A stretch of DNA of 64,000 nt from Christensenella tenuis (GCF_014287795.1 NZ_JACOON010000008.1:1-64000); one strand, 5' to 3'; positions 48,795-57,450 are shown, counted from the stretch's first letter. Translations and numbers: made by a program. The notes: generated by a model not told the origin, from the sequence alone.

Positions 48795-50054
48795 TTAACC
48801 GATCGGTTTTGCATTCGCCAATAAATAACGCTCCGCTTCCGCAGACCAAAGGCCGTTGGATTTTTCTACAATCTTTGCAAGCTCTGCAAACATCGGTTCA
48901 CTTTTACCCAGTTCTGCGAAATCGTCAATTGCCACAAGCGGCATATCGATCTGCGTATAGATCAGCTTTTTCCCTCCGGGGATATCATGCAGCTTGAGTG
49001 TCACCTCAGGTACGCAGTTAAGGCCGCCCACATGCGTAATCATTACGGAAGGCTCGAGCTGGCCCGCGCCCATCATTTTGAGCACCTCGCGCATATCCTG
49101 CGTGTTGCCGCCGGAATTGCTGCATACATGCGTTGCCGCATAGTGGACATCGTAGAAGTTGAACTCCGCCTTGAATTCCGTATTCGTCGGGCCCGCAAAG
49201 AAATTGAGGCAGCCATCCATTCCGAGGATGTTGTCGCCCATTTCCACAACCGGTTTCACCGGCGCCATAACATAAACGTCGTCATAGCCCGTGCCGCCGG
49301 AAAGCCCCATAACATATGCTTCATCCTTCTCTGCCGTATTCACATAATGCAGTTCAACGCCCTGCTTTTTAGCTTCTTCTACTGTGAAAAGGGCCTCCGC
49401 ACGCGCAAGCCTTACCGGGTCAATATCCGTTACAACGAGGAGAGCGGGCTTTCTGTCCGCATGCAGCGCATAGTCGATGGTTCCAAGCCCCATCGGGCCG
49501 ACGCCCGCCAGAAGCGCCATCTTTCCGCCCTCTTTGATCCCCATTTCATGCACATAGGAACCGAACTTTGTGTGGTAGTTTACATGCGCGCCGCCCGCGA
49601 TGCAGCTCATTGGCTCGGCGAGCGATCCGTGATAAAACGCTTCTCCGTCGTATTTCAGGAAACAATCCGTTTCAAACGCCTCGGAAGGAATAATGATATA
49701 TGTCGCGTCCCCGCCATAGAAAGGATAGGAATATCCCGGCGCTTCCAACGATCCTTTATAGAACATCGCCGGTTGTACCGTGAATTTATCGCCCGGCTTG
49801 GCAAGATGCGCCACATTTTTGCCCGTTTTAACGACTTCACCGCAAAATTCATGTCCAATGATGACCGGGTTTTCCGCCACATTATCCGGTACGCGCTTGT
49901 GGTCTCCCCCTTGGAGCGCCGCCTTATAGCTGGACATACACAGGCTGTCCGATATAACCTTGGCCAGCATTTCATCATCCGTGATTTCCGGCAATTCAAA
50001 CTCTTCCAACCTCAAATCCGATTTTCCATACAACCTAACTGCTTTTGTTTTCAT
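48795..50054 (-). CDS. Zinc-type alcohol dehydrogenase family, L-sorbose-1-phosphate reductase-like
   Basis: This 419-residue medium-chain dehydrogenase/reductase has a GroES-like N-terminal domain with metal-ligand candidates (C39 and G-H-E-F) and a Rossmann domain (G-V-G-P-M-G-L-G). Its length and insertion pattern fit SorE, which reduces L-sorbose-1-phosphate to glucitol-6-phosphate. The DeoR-family gene just upstream on the same strand is its probable regulator. Together with the sorbitol-6-phosphate dehydrogenase-like gene at 55213-55998 this suggests hexitol/sorbose metabolism. The substrate is inferred. Confidence 0.78.
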   Translation of the reverse strand: MKTKAVRLYGKSDLRLEEFELPEITDDEMLAKVISDSLCMSSYKAALQGGDHKRVPDNVAENPVIIGHEFCGEVVKTGKNVAHLAKPGDKFTVQPAMFYKGSLEAPGYSYPFYGGDATYIIIPSEAFETDCFLKYDGEAFYHGSLAEPMSCIAGGAHVNYHTKFGSYVHEMGIKEGGKMALLAGVGPMGLGTIDYALHADRKPALLVVTDIDPVRLARAEALFTVEEAKKQGVELHYVNTAEKDEAYVMGLSGGTGYDDVYVMAPVKPVVEMGDNILGMDGCLNFFAGPTNTEFKAEFNFYDVHYAATHVCSNSGGNTQDMREVLKMMGAGQLEPSVMITHVGGLNCVPEVTLKLHDIPGGKKLIYTQIDMPLVAIDDFAELGKSEPMFAELAKIVEKSNGLWSAEAERYLLANAKPIG

Positions 50055-50082
50055 TATTTTCCTCCAAATCCTGGATTTTTAA

Positions 50083-50109
50083 ATACCCCGCTGCACCCGT
50101 CAGCGGTAT
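50083..50109 (-). terminator. Hairpin between deoR-like and sorE-like genes
   Basis: The stem ATACCGCTG/CAGCGGGTAT (one bulge) lies right at the deoR stop, followed by TATTTAAAAATCC. It may reduce read-through or mark RNA processing. Confidence 0.5.
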
Positions 50110-50867
50110 TATACGATTTCTACATTTCTGCGCTTTGCCTCACGCACGATTTCCTCGTCTAAATTGTCGTCGGACACAAGCACGTCAATATCTTCCATAT
50201 AAGCAAATGTAAACGGCATAATTTTGTCAATCTTTTTACTGTCCATCAGCACGATTGTTTTACGCGCACGGTTCACCACTTCCTTTTTAATTTCACATTC
50301 CGTATACGTGCCGCTTGTGAAGCCGTTCTCTACCGAAAATCCGCTTGCCGCCATAAAAGCGATGTCAATATTCACTTCGCGGATAAAATTGCACGAATTA
50401 ATACCAGATACGGAAATCGTGTTGCGGTTTACCTGTCCGCCGATCAAAGTAACGCTTGGTTTCTGTTTTTTGATTAATTCCATTGCAATATTCACGCCGG
50501 AAGTCATAATAGAAAGATATTCATCTTCCATTTCCCGTGTAAACAACATCAGTGTGGTGCCGGCATCCACATAGATCGACCGCCCGCGCTCAATAAACTG
50601 AAGCGCTTTTTTGGCAATCGTGTATTTCTCCGCTACGTTTTCAAGGGCCCGTTCTGAATAAATATCCTCCGCTGCAATGGAAAGCCTGCTCATCGCCACC
50701 GCACCGCCGCGGGTACGCTTTACATAGCCGTTATCTTCCAGATATTTCAAATCGCGGCGCAGTGTCATGCTTGAACAATCCGGAAAATGCTGTTCCAGAT
50801 CCTTCAGCTTTACTTCGCCGCGTTCGCGCAGCAATTCCTTGATTTCTTCCCGTCTTTCTGTGTTCAT
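50109..50867 (-). CDS. DeoR family transcriptional regulator
   Basis: This 252-residue regulator has an N-terminal DeoR helix-turn-helix (R-E-E-I-K-E-L-L, then S-S-M-T-L-R-R-D-L-K-Y-L-E) and a C-terminal sugar-phosphate sensor domain (Y-V-D-A-G-T-T, then T-S-G-V-N and G-G-x-x-N). It most likely represses the sorE-like gene behind it and itself. A palindromic operator overlaps its promoter. ATG 50867 has GGGGAAA upstream; two longer starts are less likely. Confidence 0.9.
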   Translation of the reverse strand: MNTERREEIKELLRERGEVKLKDLEQHFPDCSSMTLRRDLKYLEDNGYVKRTRGGAVAMSRLSIAAEDIYSERALENVAEKYTIAKKALQFIERGRSIYVDAGTTLMLFTREMEDEYLSIMTSGVNIAMELIKKQKPSVTLIGGQVNRNTISVSGINSCNFIREVNIDIAFMAASGFSVENGFTSGTYTECEIKKEVVNRARKTIVLMDSKKIDKIMPFTFAYMEDIDVLVSDDNLDEEIVREAKRRNVEIV

Positions 50868-50894
50868 AACACTTTCCCCATATTGTTTTTTCAT

Positions 50895-50943
50895 ATTGTA
50901 ACACAAAAATGTTCATTTCTCAACAAATTTGTGAACATTTTTG
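50895..50943 (-). promoter_or_regulatory. DeoR-like gene promoter with flanking inverted repeat operator
   Basis: Minus-strand promoter TTGAGA (50918-50923), 17-base spacer, TACAAT (50895-50900). The perfect 12-base inverted repeat CAAAAATGTTCA (50904-50915) and TGAACATTTTTG (50932-50943) brackets the -35 element. This is a likely autoregulatory operator. Confidence 0.75.
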
Positions 50944-51062
50944 ACATTTTTGATCACTTTACTTCTCCTGCAGCAGGCTTATATAAAAAAATTTTTTATC
51001 TTTTTGTTTTTGAACAATTTCCTGCAAAATACGCCAAAAGCGATAATTACGCTTTTTTTAAA

Positions 51063-51076
51063 TGAACGCAGGTTCA
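51063..51076. promoter_or_regulatory. Operator-like palindrome 1
   Basis: TGAACGCAGGTTCA is a palindrome of TGAAC and GTTCA arms. A near copy lies exactly 100 bases further on, so both may bind one repressor. Confidence 0.6.
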
Positions 51077-51124
51077 CAGAGCCTTGCAATATCAAAATAG
51101 CGCATTAAAAAGGGATTTTTTGCC

Positions 51125-51153
51125 TTGACAACCTTCTCTGAAATCCGTATTAT
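51125..51153 (+). promoter_or_regulatory. Promoter of radical SAM gene
   Basis: TTGACA (51125-51130), 17-base spacer, TATTAT (51148-51153). Confidence 0.75.
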
Positions 51154-51162
51154 TTTATTAAA

Positions 51163-51176
51163 TGAACTATGGTTCG
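51163..51176. promoter_or_regulatory. Operator-like palindrome 2 at transcription start
   Basis: TGAACTATGGTTCG shares both arms with palindrome 1 and covers the expected transcription start. Confidence 0.6.
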
Positions 51177-51275
51177 TATTAAAAAACGTAGCGAACCGGC
51201 AATCAGCCGTCCGAAACCGGGCGTTTGCATATTGTTATATTATTAATGTAAAGGACTTATATTGGAGGTTTTATT

Positions 51276-52757
51276 ATGGCACTTAAGAACTCGATCAAAA
51301 GCGCGGGCGCTAATGTTGCGTTCTCTGCGGCATTCAAGTATCTGGAAAAAGATCCGGTCAAGAACCTGCCGAAGCTCCTGAAATGGGCGGACGGTTTTAC
51401 GAAGGGCAACCAGTGGAACAAATCCGTTAAAAATTTCCAGGATTGGTGGGAACAGCAAACCTGGCAGGGCGTTTTGATGAAACGCGTCCTCACCGATGTA
51501 AATGTAAACTATCTGAAGCGCTTCATCCTCAACTTCTTCCTGAATTCCGGCGTAAAGGGTATGCCGATCGCTCAGGCAAAGGGTAAGGAAATGGGCGTCA
51601 ACATTCCGTGGGCCATCCTGATGGATCCCACTTCTGCCTGCAACCTGAAATGTATCGGCTGCTGGGCTGCCGAATATGGCAAGCACTATAACCTGACTTA
51701 TGAAAAGATGGATGAAATCATCACGCAGGGCAAGGAACTCGGCATTTATGTCTACCTGTTCTCGGGCGGTGAACCGCTAGTCCGTAAAAAAGACTTGATC
51801 CGTCTTGCGGAAAAACATTCAGACTGTGCGTTCGGCGCATTTACGAATGCAACCTTGATCGACGAAGACTTCGTACAGGATCTCCTGCGCGTAGGTAACT
51901 TCACATTCATGATTTCTGTGGAAGGCACGCCGGAGGAAACAGACGCACGCCGCGGCGAAGGCACGTACGATAAGGTTATGAAGGCGATGAAGCTCTTGAA
52001 GGATGCCGGTATTCCGTTTGGTTATTCCGCTTGTTACCATAGCCAGAACTATAAAACCATCGCGAGCGACGAATGGAACGATACGATGATCGAAGCAGGA
52101 TGCCTGTTCGGTTGGCTGTTCACCTATATGCCGATCGGTAAGGATGCTGTTATGGATCTGTGCGTAACGCCTGAACAAAGGGCACATATGTACCAACGGG
52201 TACGTGAAATGCGCGAATACAAGCCGATCTTCATCCTCGACTTCTGGAATGACGGCGAGTATGTTGGCGGATGTATCGCAGGTGGGCGCCGTTATTTCCA
52301 CATCAACTCCAACGGCGACTGCGAACCGTGCGCGTTCATCCACTATGCAACGCACAACATCAACGAATGCACGCTTGAAGAAGCACTCGGCAGCCCGCTC
52401 TTCCGTAAATACCAGGAAGGCCAGCCGTTCTCTGATAACCTGCTGCGGCCGTGCCCGCTGCTCGATAATCCGGATGGCCTGCGCAAAGCAGTCAACGAAT
52501 CCGGCGCACATCCAACGCAGGACCTCGACCTCGAAGGTGTTGACGTGCTGACGGCGAAGACGGACAAGATCGCTGAGAAATGGAAAGTCAAGGCAGATGA
52601 AATCTGGTCCTGCGGCCATTTCCCGTTCAACGGCGTAATCAACGCGGCAATGGACAAGCGAGTGGATACCACGAACGGCCAGGGTGCTGCGGCATGCGGC
52701 AACTGCGGACATGTTCCGTGTGACCGTGCTACGGAAGTCCCGGAGCATCTCAAATAG
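51276..52757 (+). CDS. Radical SAM protein with Cys-rich C-terminal region
   Basis: This 493-residue protein has a helical N-terminus (about 1-110), then a radical SAM domain with C-N-L-K-C-I-G-C (C-x3-C-x2-C) and F-S-G-G-E-P-L. A SPASM-like region follows (G-G-C-I-A-G-G, N-S-N-G-D-C-E-P-C-A-F-I-H), and a C-terminal C-G-N-C-G-H-V-P-C segment that may bind another cluster or metal. The substrate is unknown; the layout is typical of peptide- or lipid-modifying radical SAM enzymes. Its codons are strongly biased and the promoter is near consensus, which suggests high expression. Paired operators precede it, but no regulator gene is adjacent. Confidence 0.85.
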   Translation: MALKNSIKSAGANVAFSAAFKYLEKDPVKNLPKLLKWADGFTKGNQWNKSVKNFQDWWEQQTWQGVLMKRVLTDVNVNYLKRFILNFFLNSGVKGMPIAQAKGKEMGVNIPWAILMDPTSACNLKCIGCWAAEYGKHYNLTYEKMDEIITQGKELGIYVYLFSGGEPLVRKKDLIRLAEKHSDCAFGAFTNATLIDEDFVQDLLRVGNFTFMISVEGTPEETDARRGEGTYDKVMKAMKLLKDAGIPFGYSACYHSQNYKTIASDEWNDTMIEAGCLFGWLFTYMPIGKDAVMDLCVTPEQRAHMYQRVREMREYKPIFILDFWNDGEYVGGCIAGGRRYFHINSNGDCEPCAFIHYATHNINECTLEEALGSPLFRKYQEGQPFSDNLLRPCPLLDNPDGLRKAVNESGAHPTQDLDLEGVDVLTAKTDKIAEKWKVKADEIWSCGHFPFNGVINAAMDKRVDTTNGQGAAACGNCGHVPCDRATEVPEHLK

Positions 52758-52771
52758 TAAAAAGCCCATTC

Positions 52772-52807
52772 TACGGCACAACCCCAATCGGTTGTGCCGT
52801 ATTTTTT
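52772..52807 (+). terminator. Terminator after radical SAM gene
   Basis: The stem ACGGCACAAC/GTTGTGCCGT is followed by ATTTTTT. Confidence 0.92.
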
Positions 52808-52839
52808 GCCCGCGTTTTTGTATTCCGGGAATTTTTCCG

Positions 52840-52869
52840 TTTACAATTCCTTCTCCTGCTCTGTATAAT
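52840..52869 (+). promoter_or_regulatory. Promoter of ybjQ-like gene
   Basis: TTTACA (52840-52845), 18-base spacer, TATAAT (52864-52869). Confidence 0.6.
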
Positions 52870-52920
52870 GAAACTATCCATGATTGGAATCAAACAGGCA
52901 AAATAGGCAGGAGAAAAATT

Positions 52921-53235
52921 ATGTTACTTGTTACACGGGAAAGCATTTCTGGCAAGACACTGGAAGAACTCGGAATCGTCTCCGGGAGTACGGTTCAAAG
53001 TGTGCACATTGGCAAAGATTTTATGGCCGGGTTCAAGACGCTTGTAGGCGGCGAATTGACCTCCTACACAGAAATGATGCAGGAAGCGCGGAAGATCGCC
53101 ACCGGGCGCATGGTCGCGGAAGCCTCGTCCCTCGGCGCGGATGCCATTATCTGCATGCGTTACGCTTCTTCGTCCATCACGCAGGGTGCAGCAGAAATCA
53201 TTGCGTATGGAACCGCCGTAAAATTCAAAGACTGA
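52921..53235 (+). CDS. YbjQ/UPF0145 family protein
   Basis: This 104-residue protein belongs to the heavy-metal-binding-domain YbjQ family. It shows the core G-G-E-L-T-S-Y-T-E-M-M-Q-E-A-R and G-A-D-A-I-I-C-M-R-Y. Members form pentamers of unknown function. AGGAG precedes the ATG. The cation-channel gene follows 21 bases after its stop, so both share a transcript. Confidence 0.9.
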   Translation: MLLVTRESISGKTLEELGIVSGSTVQSVHIGKDFMAGFKTLVGGELTSYTEMMQEARKIATGRMVAEASSLGADAIICMRYASSSITQGAAEIIAYGTAVKFKD

Positions 53236-53256
53236 TTTTTCCGGAAAGGAATCATC

Positions 53257-53913
53257 TTGGAAGACATCATATCTACCTTCCCAACCGCCCTCGAAATCAT
53301 TGGGTTGCTCGCTTTTAGCGTTTCGGGTGTCATTGCCGCTCTGCAAAAGCATCTTGACCTGATGGGGATTATTGTGCTTGCGATTACCACAGCCTGCGGC
53401 GGTGGTATTTTGCGCGATATTCTCCTGCAAAATGGAATTCCCGTTTTCTTTACAAATTATTCCTACATTACTACTGTGATTATTGCCATCATCGGCACCC
53501 TTGTGATCAACAAACTATATTCACGCCATAAAACGCTGCGCAAATATAACGTCAGCCGTATCCTTGACGTAGCTGACGCCATTGGCCTTGCAACTTTTGG
53601 CACATCTGCCGCCCTGATGGTGGTCGATCAGGGCGGGAATATGCTTACCTGCGTATTTATCTGCACAATTACCGGCTGCGGCGGCGGAATCCTGCGGGAT
53701 ATCCTGGTTCAGCGTATGCCGATCATTTTCTCCGGCACGATTTATGCCGCTTGTTGTATCGCGGGCTCTATTGCCATGTATTTCCTCCACGATGCTTGTT
53801 TCCTTCCGCGCGAACTTATCACCGCCATATGTTTTTGCCTTATTCTTGGTCTTCGTTTTCTCGGCATATTTAAAGGGATTGGCCTGCCAAAAATTCAATA
53901 TCATGCGGAGTAG
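53257..53913 (+). CDS. TRIC-type cation channel family membrane protein (YicG/UPF0126)
   Basis: This 218-residue membrane protein has seven hydrophobic helices and two copies of the family repeat motif A-C-G-G-G-I-L-R-D-I-L and G-C-G-G-G-I-L-R-D-I-L. Bacterial TRIC proteins are trimeric channels for K+ or Na+, though the YicG branch is also linked to amino-acid export. The start is TTG 53257, with AAAGGA 6 bases upstream. Confidence 0.88.
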   Translation: MEDIISTFPTALEIIGLLAFSVSGVIAALQKHLDLMGIIVLAITTACGGGILRDILLQNGIPVFFTNYSYITTVIIAIIGTLVINKLYSRHKTLRKYNVSRILDVADAIGLATFGTSAALMVVDQGGNMLTCVFICTITGCGGGILRDILVQRMPIIFSGTIYAACCIAGSIAMYFLHDACFLPRELITAICFCLILGLRFLGIFKGIGLPKIQYHAE

Positions 53914-54018
53914 CGATTTCTTGCCCTGAAGATTTCTGCCCAAAAATCATTTCCTTTTTCGGATAAACGTCCGCTGCAAGGGCTGCTTCCCTTTTCATCT
54001 TTCCTGTCCATATGTTCC

Positions 54019-54052
54019 TTGACGCGCATCTGGTATTATTATACAATACCAG
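54019..54052 (+). promoter_or_regulatory. Promoter and operator of gntR-like regulator
   Basis: TTGACG (54019-54024), 17-base spacer, TACAAT (54042-54047). The perfect palindrome CTGGTATT-ATTATAC-AATACCAG (54030-54052) covers the -10 element and should be the autoregulatory operator. Confidence 0.78.
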
Positions 54053-54087
54053 CAGGGATACCCTTCCCCACGAAAGGGCGAAACGCT

Positions 54088-55113
54088 ATGAATGACGATT
54101 TGTTGTATATTGAGTTGAGAAATGCACTGATGCGGAAAATTTATGATGGCGTGTATGCGGCGGGAGAGCCAATCCCTTCTGAACGTTCTCTCTCAGAGCT
54201 TTACGGCCTCAGCCGTGTGACTGTAAGAAAAGCGCTTCATCTGCTCGCTCAACAGGGCGTTATCCACAAACAGATTGGCGTGGGAAATACCGTTTCGCTG
54301 GAGCGTACCAGCTATCTCGGCACGCTCGATCAAATCGCACTGGTTGCACCTGCGCAGCGTACATTTTTCTCTTTGTTCCTGGACCATTTCCAGAAAATTG
54401 CCGGCGCATCGGATGCGCTTGTCTTTTTTATCCAGCAATCAGAACGCGAACGCATTGAAGATACGCTCTTTCGTTTACTCCTGCACGGTATCCATAATTG
54501 CGTCATTTGGCTTGATTACAAGATTTTGGATCCTATTTACATTGAGCGCCTGCGCGTCCTCGGAATGAATCTGGTATTTTTTGATATTCCCGTATCTACT
54601 CCATATGCGGATAACGTCATTCTGGACAACCGCGATGCAATCCATTCCCTTTGCCGTTATCTGGAAAAAAACGGCAAACCGCCTATTGCCTATGTTGGGC
54701 GTGAAAATACCTCCCCCACCAGTTTCTTTGAACGGGAGTGTGCTTTTTCCTCGGAAATGCCGCATTCCGTAATTCTTCATATCCCTTGGTTCCACAGCGG
54801 CTATCTTGCCGAACATATGAATCGGTTTATCTGGGATACCCTATACCCGCGGCATCGGCCGGGCAGCCTCCTGTGCAGCGATGGAGAAATCGGCGTCGCC
54901 TTAAAAAAAGCATTGCTTCATCACGGAATCAACGACATCCTCGTAGCCAGCATAGACGATTTGCCAGAGGCAAAAGAACTTCCGCTGACGGTTTACAGCC
55001 AACCCTATCATCTTTTTGCACGGCAAGTTTTCGATTGCCTTGCAACACAAAATTCCAGTGCGGATTGGCAGGCGAAAACCTACCGCATCAAGGGAGAGTT
55101 AATCGTAAGGTAA
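54088..55113 (+). CDS. GntR-family regulator with LacI-type ligand domain
   Basis: This 341-residue regulator joins a GntR winged helix (about 5-72: P-I-P-S-E-R-S-L-S-E-L-Y-G-L-S-R-V-T-V-R-K) to a periplasmic-binding-protein-like domain (about 85-341), the arrangement of AraR. Such proteins release DNA when a sugar binds. ATG 54088 lies 40 bases after the promoter; the longer frame back to 54019 begins inside the promoter and is rejected. The polyol cluster on the opposite strand downstream is a plausible target. Confidence 0.87.
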   Translation: MNDDLLYIELRNALMRKIYDGVYAAGEPIPSERSLSELYGLSRVTVRKALHLLAQQGVIHKQIGVGNTVSLERTSYLGTLDQIALVAPAQRTFFSLFLDHFQKIAGASDALVFFIQQSERERIEDTLFRLLLHGIHNCVIWLDYKILDPIYIERLRVLGMNLVFFDIPVSTPYADNVILDNRDAIHSLCRYLEKNGKPPIAYVGRENTSPTSFFERECAFSSEMPHSVILHIPWFHSGYLAEHMNRFIWDTLYPRHRPGSLLCSDGEIGVALKKALLHHGINDILVASIDDLPEAKELPLTVYSQPYHLFARQVFDCLATQNSSADWQAKTYRIKGELIVR

Positions 55114-55162
55114 GGCCTCTTATGCAATTCCCTTCCTCATATTCTTTTATCTGCGAACGCGA

Positions 55163-55197
55163 AAAAACGGGGCGGATATGGTATCCGTCCCGTTTTG
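55163..55197. terminator. Terminator between convergent genes
   Basis: The stem ACGGGGCGGATA/TATCCGTCCCGT has one mismatch; T-runs are present on both strands (TTTT and TTTTTT). Confidence 0.88.
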
Positions 55198-55212
55198 CAC
55201 CTTCTTTTCTAT

Positions 55213-55998
55213 TTACGGCTGCATTTGCTGGCCGCCCGTCACGTTGAGGGCCTGGCCTGTCATATAGGACGCGTCATCGCTGGCGATAAACACAAGGCAG
55301 TTGGCAATATCTTCGTACTGGCAGCCGCGTTTCATCGGCACCTGGTTGATATACTTCTGGCGTACCTCTTCTTCCGTGATTCCCTGATTCTTTGCATACT
55401 GTTTGAAGAGGCTGTTTACCCAAAGCGGACTATCCAACATGTTGCCGGGGCAGATTGCGTTTATACGGATATTATCTTCCGCAAGCTCAAGCGCAAGGCT
55501 CTCTACAAGGCCAATGCCGCCAAATTTCGAGGAAGCGTAAGCGGAATTTTTCGCTGAACCTTTTTTGCCTGACTTACTGTTAATCTGTACAATACTGCCA
55601 TATCCCTGCTTTTTCATGACTGGGATCGCGGCTTTTACCGTATTGAAAAATCCGCACAGGTTCACATCAATCACCAGTTTCCATTTCTCAGGATCAAATT
55701 CCTCGATCGCGCCGGAAAGGACAATTGCCGCATTGGCGACAAGGATATCAACTTTGCCGTACTGATCGACAGCCGCCTGGATCAATGCCTCACAATCTTC
55801 ATATTTCGTCACGTCGAGCTTCACCGCGATTGCATCCGCGAGCAGCTTCGCCGTCTCCTGCGCGCCTTCGTAATTCATGTCGCCCACAACAACCTTTGCA
55901 CCCTCGTCCGAGCATCTCTGTGCAAGCGCCTGGCCAAGGCCTTGGGCCGCTCCCGTAATCACAACTACTTTGTCCTTAAACTTCATACACCGTTCCAT
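55213..55998 (-). CDS. srlD: Short-chain dehydrogenase, sorbitol-6-phosphate 2-dehydrogenase-like
   Basis: This 261-residue SDR has the NAD-binding G-A-A-Q-G-L-G and the catalytic S-x(n)-Y-x3-K as I-N-S-K-S-G-K-K-G-S and Y-A-S-S-K. It resembles SrlD, which oxidises sorbitol-6-phosphate to fructose-6-phosphate: the N-S-K-S-G-K motif, V-P-M-K-R-G-C-Q-Y-E-D and the final N-V-T-G-G-Q are typical. ATG 55998 follows GGGAGGAG. The gene for a glycosyltransferase ends 18 bases upstream on the same strand, an unusual operon partner. Confidence 0.85.
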   Translation of the reverse strand: MERCMKFKDKVVVITGAAQGLGQALAQRCSDEGAKVVVGDMNYEGAQETAKLLADAIAVKLDVTKYEDCEALIQAAVDQYGKVDILVANAAIVLSGAIEEFDPEKWKLVIDVNLCGFFNTVKAAIPVMKKQGYGSIVQINSKSGKKGSAKNSAYASSKFGGIGLVESLALELAEDNIRINAICPGNMLDSPLWVNSLFKQYAKNQGITEEEVRQKYINQVPMKRGCQYEDIANCLVFIASDDASYMTGQALNVTGGQQMQP

Positions 55999-56016
55999 TG
56001 TTTCTCCTCCCTTGTA

Positions 56017-57129
56017 TTACACAAGTTTTTCTATAAATTCCGCCAGCGTTTTCGCGCTATGCTTTTTTCCCCATTTCTTTTGCGCCCGCTCCATCTCCCT
56101 CAGCTTAAAATTGTTGAGGCGAAGCTGCATAATAACCTGGCTTACGGATTGATACTGGCTGCAATGCACCGCGAGCGAATGATTGAGCAGGAAGGCCAGG
56201 TTCATATTTTCCACGCCCGGCATAGGTTTCATCAACAGCAGGGGTTTTCTTTTCGCAATCGTTTCCGATGTAGAAAGCCCGCCCGGTTTTGTAATAATGA
56301 TATCAGCCGCATCCATATAGGCTTCCATATTATCTACAAACCCCAATACCCGCACGTCGTTTTTATATTCGACCGCGGAAAGCCTGCTTTTCAGATGCTT
56401 GTTGGAGCCGCACACCGCAACAAGCTGCACGTCATCCATCTGGTCCACATCCTGCATAACCGGCGTCATGCCTGCAAATCCCATGCCGCCCGAAGTAAGC
56501 AATATAACAAATTTTTCGGGATCAAGCCCCAGTTTTTCGCGTGCCTCGTTTCGGGATATTGCCCGCGCAAATTTTGGATCAACCGGAATTCCTGTGGGAA
56601 GGATTTTGTTTTCCGGAATACCGCGCTGGGTAAACTCTGGAATCAGCAGTTCATTTGGCGCCACAAAATAGTCCATCGCCGTATATTCCCAAAAAGGATG
56701 CAGGGAATAGTCCGTTACAATGCCAATGCTCTTAATCCGGTCGTCATAGGTCCCCGCTTCCTTCAAGGCGGTAATCAGCATGGCTGTCATCACAATGGAA
56801 CATACAATCACGTCCGGCTTCTCTTCGTCTATATATTTTTGGAGTTTGCTTTTTGCAAGATTGGCAAAAGCCCACGGGAAATATAATTTCATATCCGCGC
56901 GGCCGTTGGCTTTTTCCGCTCCTTTGTAAATTGTCTCGTTTAATTTGGGAATAAAACGCCCCATGGCCGCATAGCCTTTGTCAAATCCAAGGCCGATCGC
57001 TTTGTTCAGAAATTTATAGGTGTCGAGAATATCGCATTGATGCCCTCTTTTCAAGAGCGCGGCACGCAGCGCTTTACTCGTCGAGTTGTGCCCCTGCCCG
57101 ACAGTCATACTCAATACAAGTACCTTCAT
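56017..57129 (-). CDS. MurG/UgtP-like glycosyltransferase (diacylglycerol glucosyltransferase type)
   Basis: This 370-residue GT-B glycosyltransferase has the MGDG-synthase N-terminal domain (S-M-T-V-G-Q-G-H-N-S-T-S-K-A-L) and a C-terminal sugar-nucleotide domain (T-S-G-G-M-G-F, V-C-G-S-N, K-P-G-G-L-S-T-S-E). UgtP-type enzymes add glucose to diacylglycerol to make glycolipids and lipoteichoic-acid anchors. The acceptor here is inferred. It has its own promoter. Confidence 0.87.
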   Translation of the reverse strand: MKVLVLSMTVGQGHNSTSKALRAALLKRGHQCDILDTYKFLNKAIGLGFDKGYAAMGRFIPKLNETIYKGAEKANGRADMKLYFPWAFANLAKSKLQKYIDEEKPDVIVCSIVMTAMLITALKEAGTYDDRIKSIGIVTDYSLHPFWEYTAMDYFVAPNELLIPEFTQRGIPENKILPTGIPVDPKFARAISRNEAREKLGLDPEKFVILLTSGGMGFAGMTPVMQDVDQMDDVQLVAVCGSNKHLKSRLSAVEYKNDVRVLGFVDNMEAYMDAADIIITKPGGLSTSETIAKRKPLLLMKPMPGVENMNLAFLLNHSLAVHCSQYQSVSQVIMQLRLNNFKLREMERAQKKWGKKHSAKTLAEFIEKLV

Positions 57130-57270
57130 CGTCCATCCTCTCGTCTGATTCGTTTACCCCGCATTAAATATAGCATAAATACAGTCTATTATCAACGTTA
57201 ACCTATAACGGCCTCCCCTGTTTTCATCCTGCCAATCTCCATTTGCTCTCTGCGATAACTGCAAATAAAA
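57067..57270 (-). promoter_or_regulatory. Upstream region and promoter of glycosyltransferase gene
   Basis: The promoter is TTGATA (57190-57195), a 17-base spacer and TATATT (57167-57172) on the minus strand. The remaining bases between 57196 and 57270 show no gene. Confidence 0.55.
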
Positions 57271-57308
57271 TTAAGACGCCGTGTGTTTGTCTTCACACCG
57301 CGTCTTAA
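57271..57308. terminator. Long hairpin, probable terminator
   Basis: The stem TTAAGACGC/GCGTCTTAA is extended by CGTGTG/CACACC. On the minus strand TTTTATTT follows, so it ends the sugar operon reading leftward. Confidence 0.75.
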
Positions 57309-57450
57309 CTTCAGTTATTTTTTCCATACAAACATTTATAGGAAAAACCAGAAGGGCAATCTCTCCTCTTTTTTGCAGAACCATAACGTTCAATAGAGAT
57401 TCTACCCGGTTTCCGTTTTTTACGGTTATCCTTCTGGTTAATTCCCCGTT
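57271..57450 (-). pseudogene. Possible HPr-like remnant
   Basis: A 60-codon minus-strand frame without a start reads R-I-T-V-K-N-G-N-R-V-E-S-L-L-N-V-M-V-L and K-R-G-E-I-A-L-L-V. This is reminiscent of the second half of HPr (strand, N-G-K-x-V-x-x-K-S, L-x-x-G-D-E-I). An in-frame TAA at 57451-57453 separates it from a good ribosome site and GTG further upstream, and the phosphorylated-His region is missing. Its stop codon lies in the terminator hairpin. The similarity is weak. Confidence 0.3.

Noticed and set aside
48987..50162. 391-codon plus-strand ORF opposite the sorE-like gene
   Set aside because: Antisense shadow; the minus-strand dehydrogenase is unmistakable.
57347..57439. Miniature mobile element suggested by the AACCAGAAGG/CCTTCTGGTT inverted repeat
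   Set aside because: No target-site duplication or second copy was seen, and the frame between resembles coding sequence.
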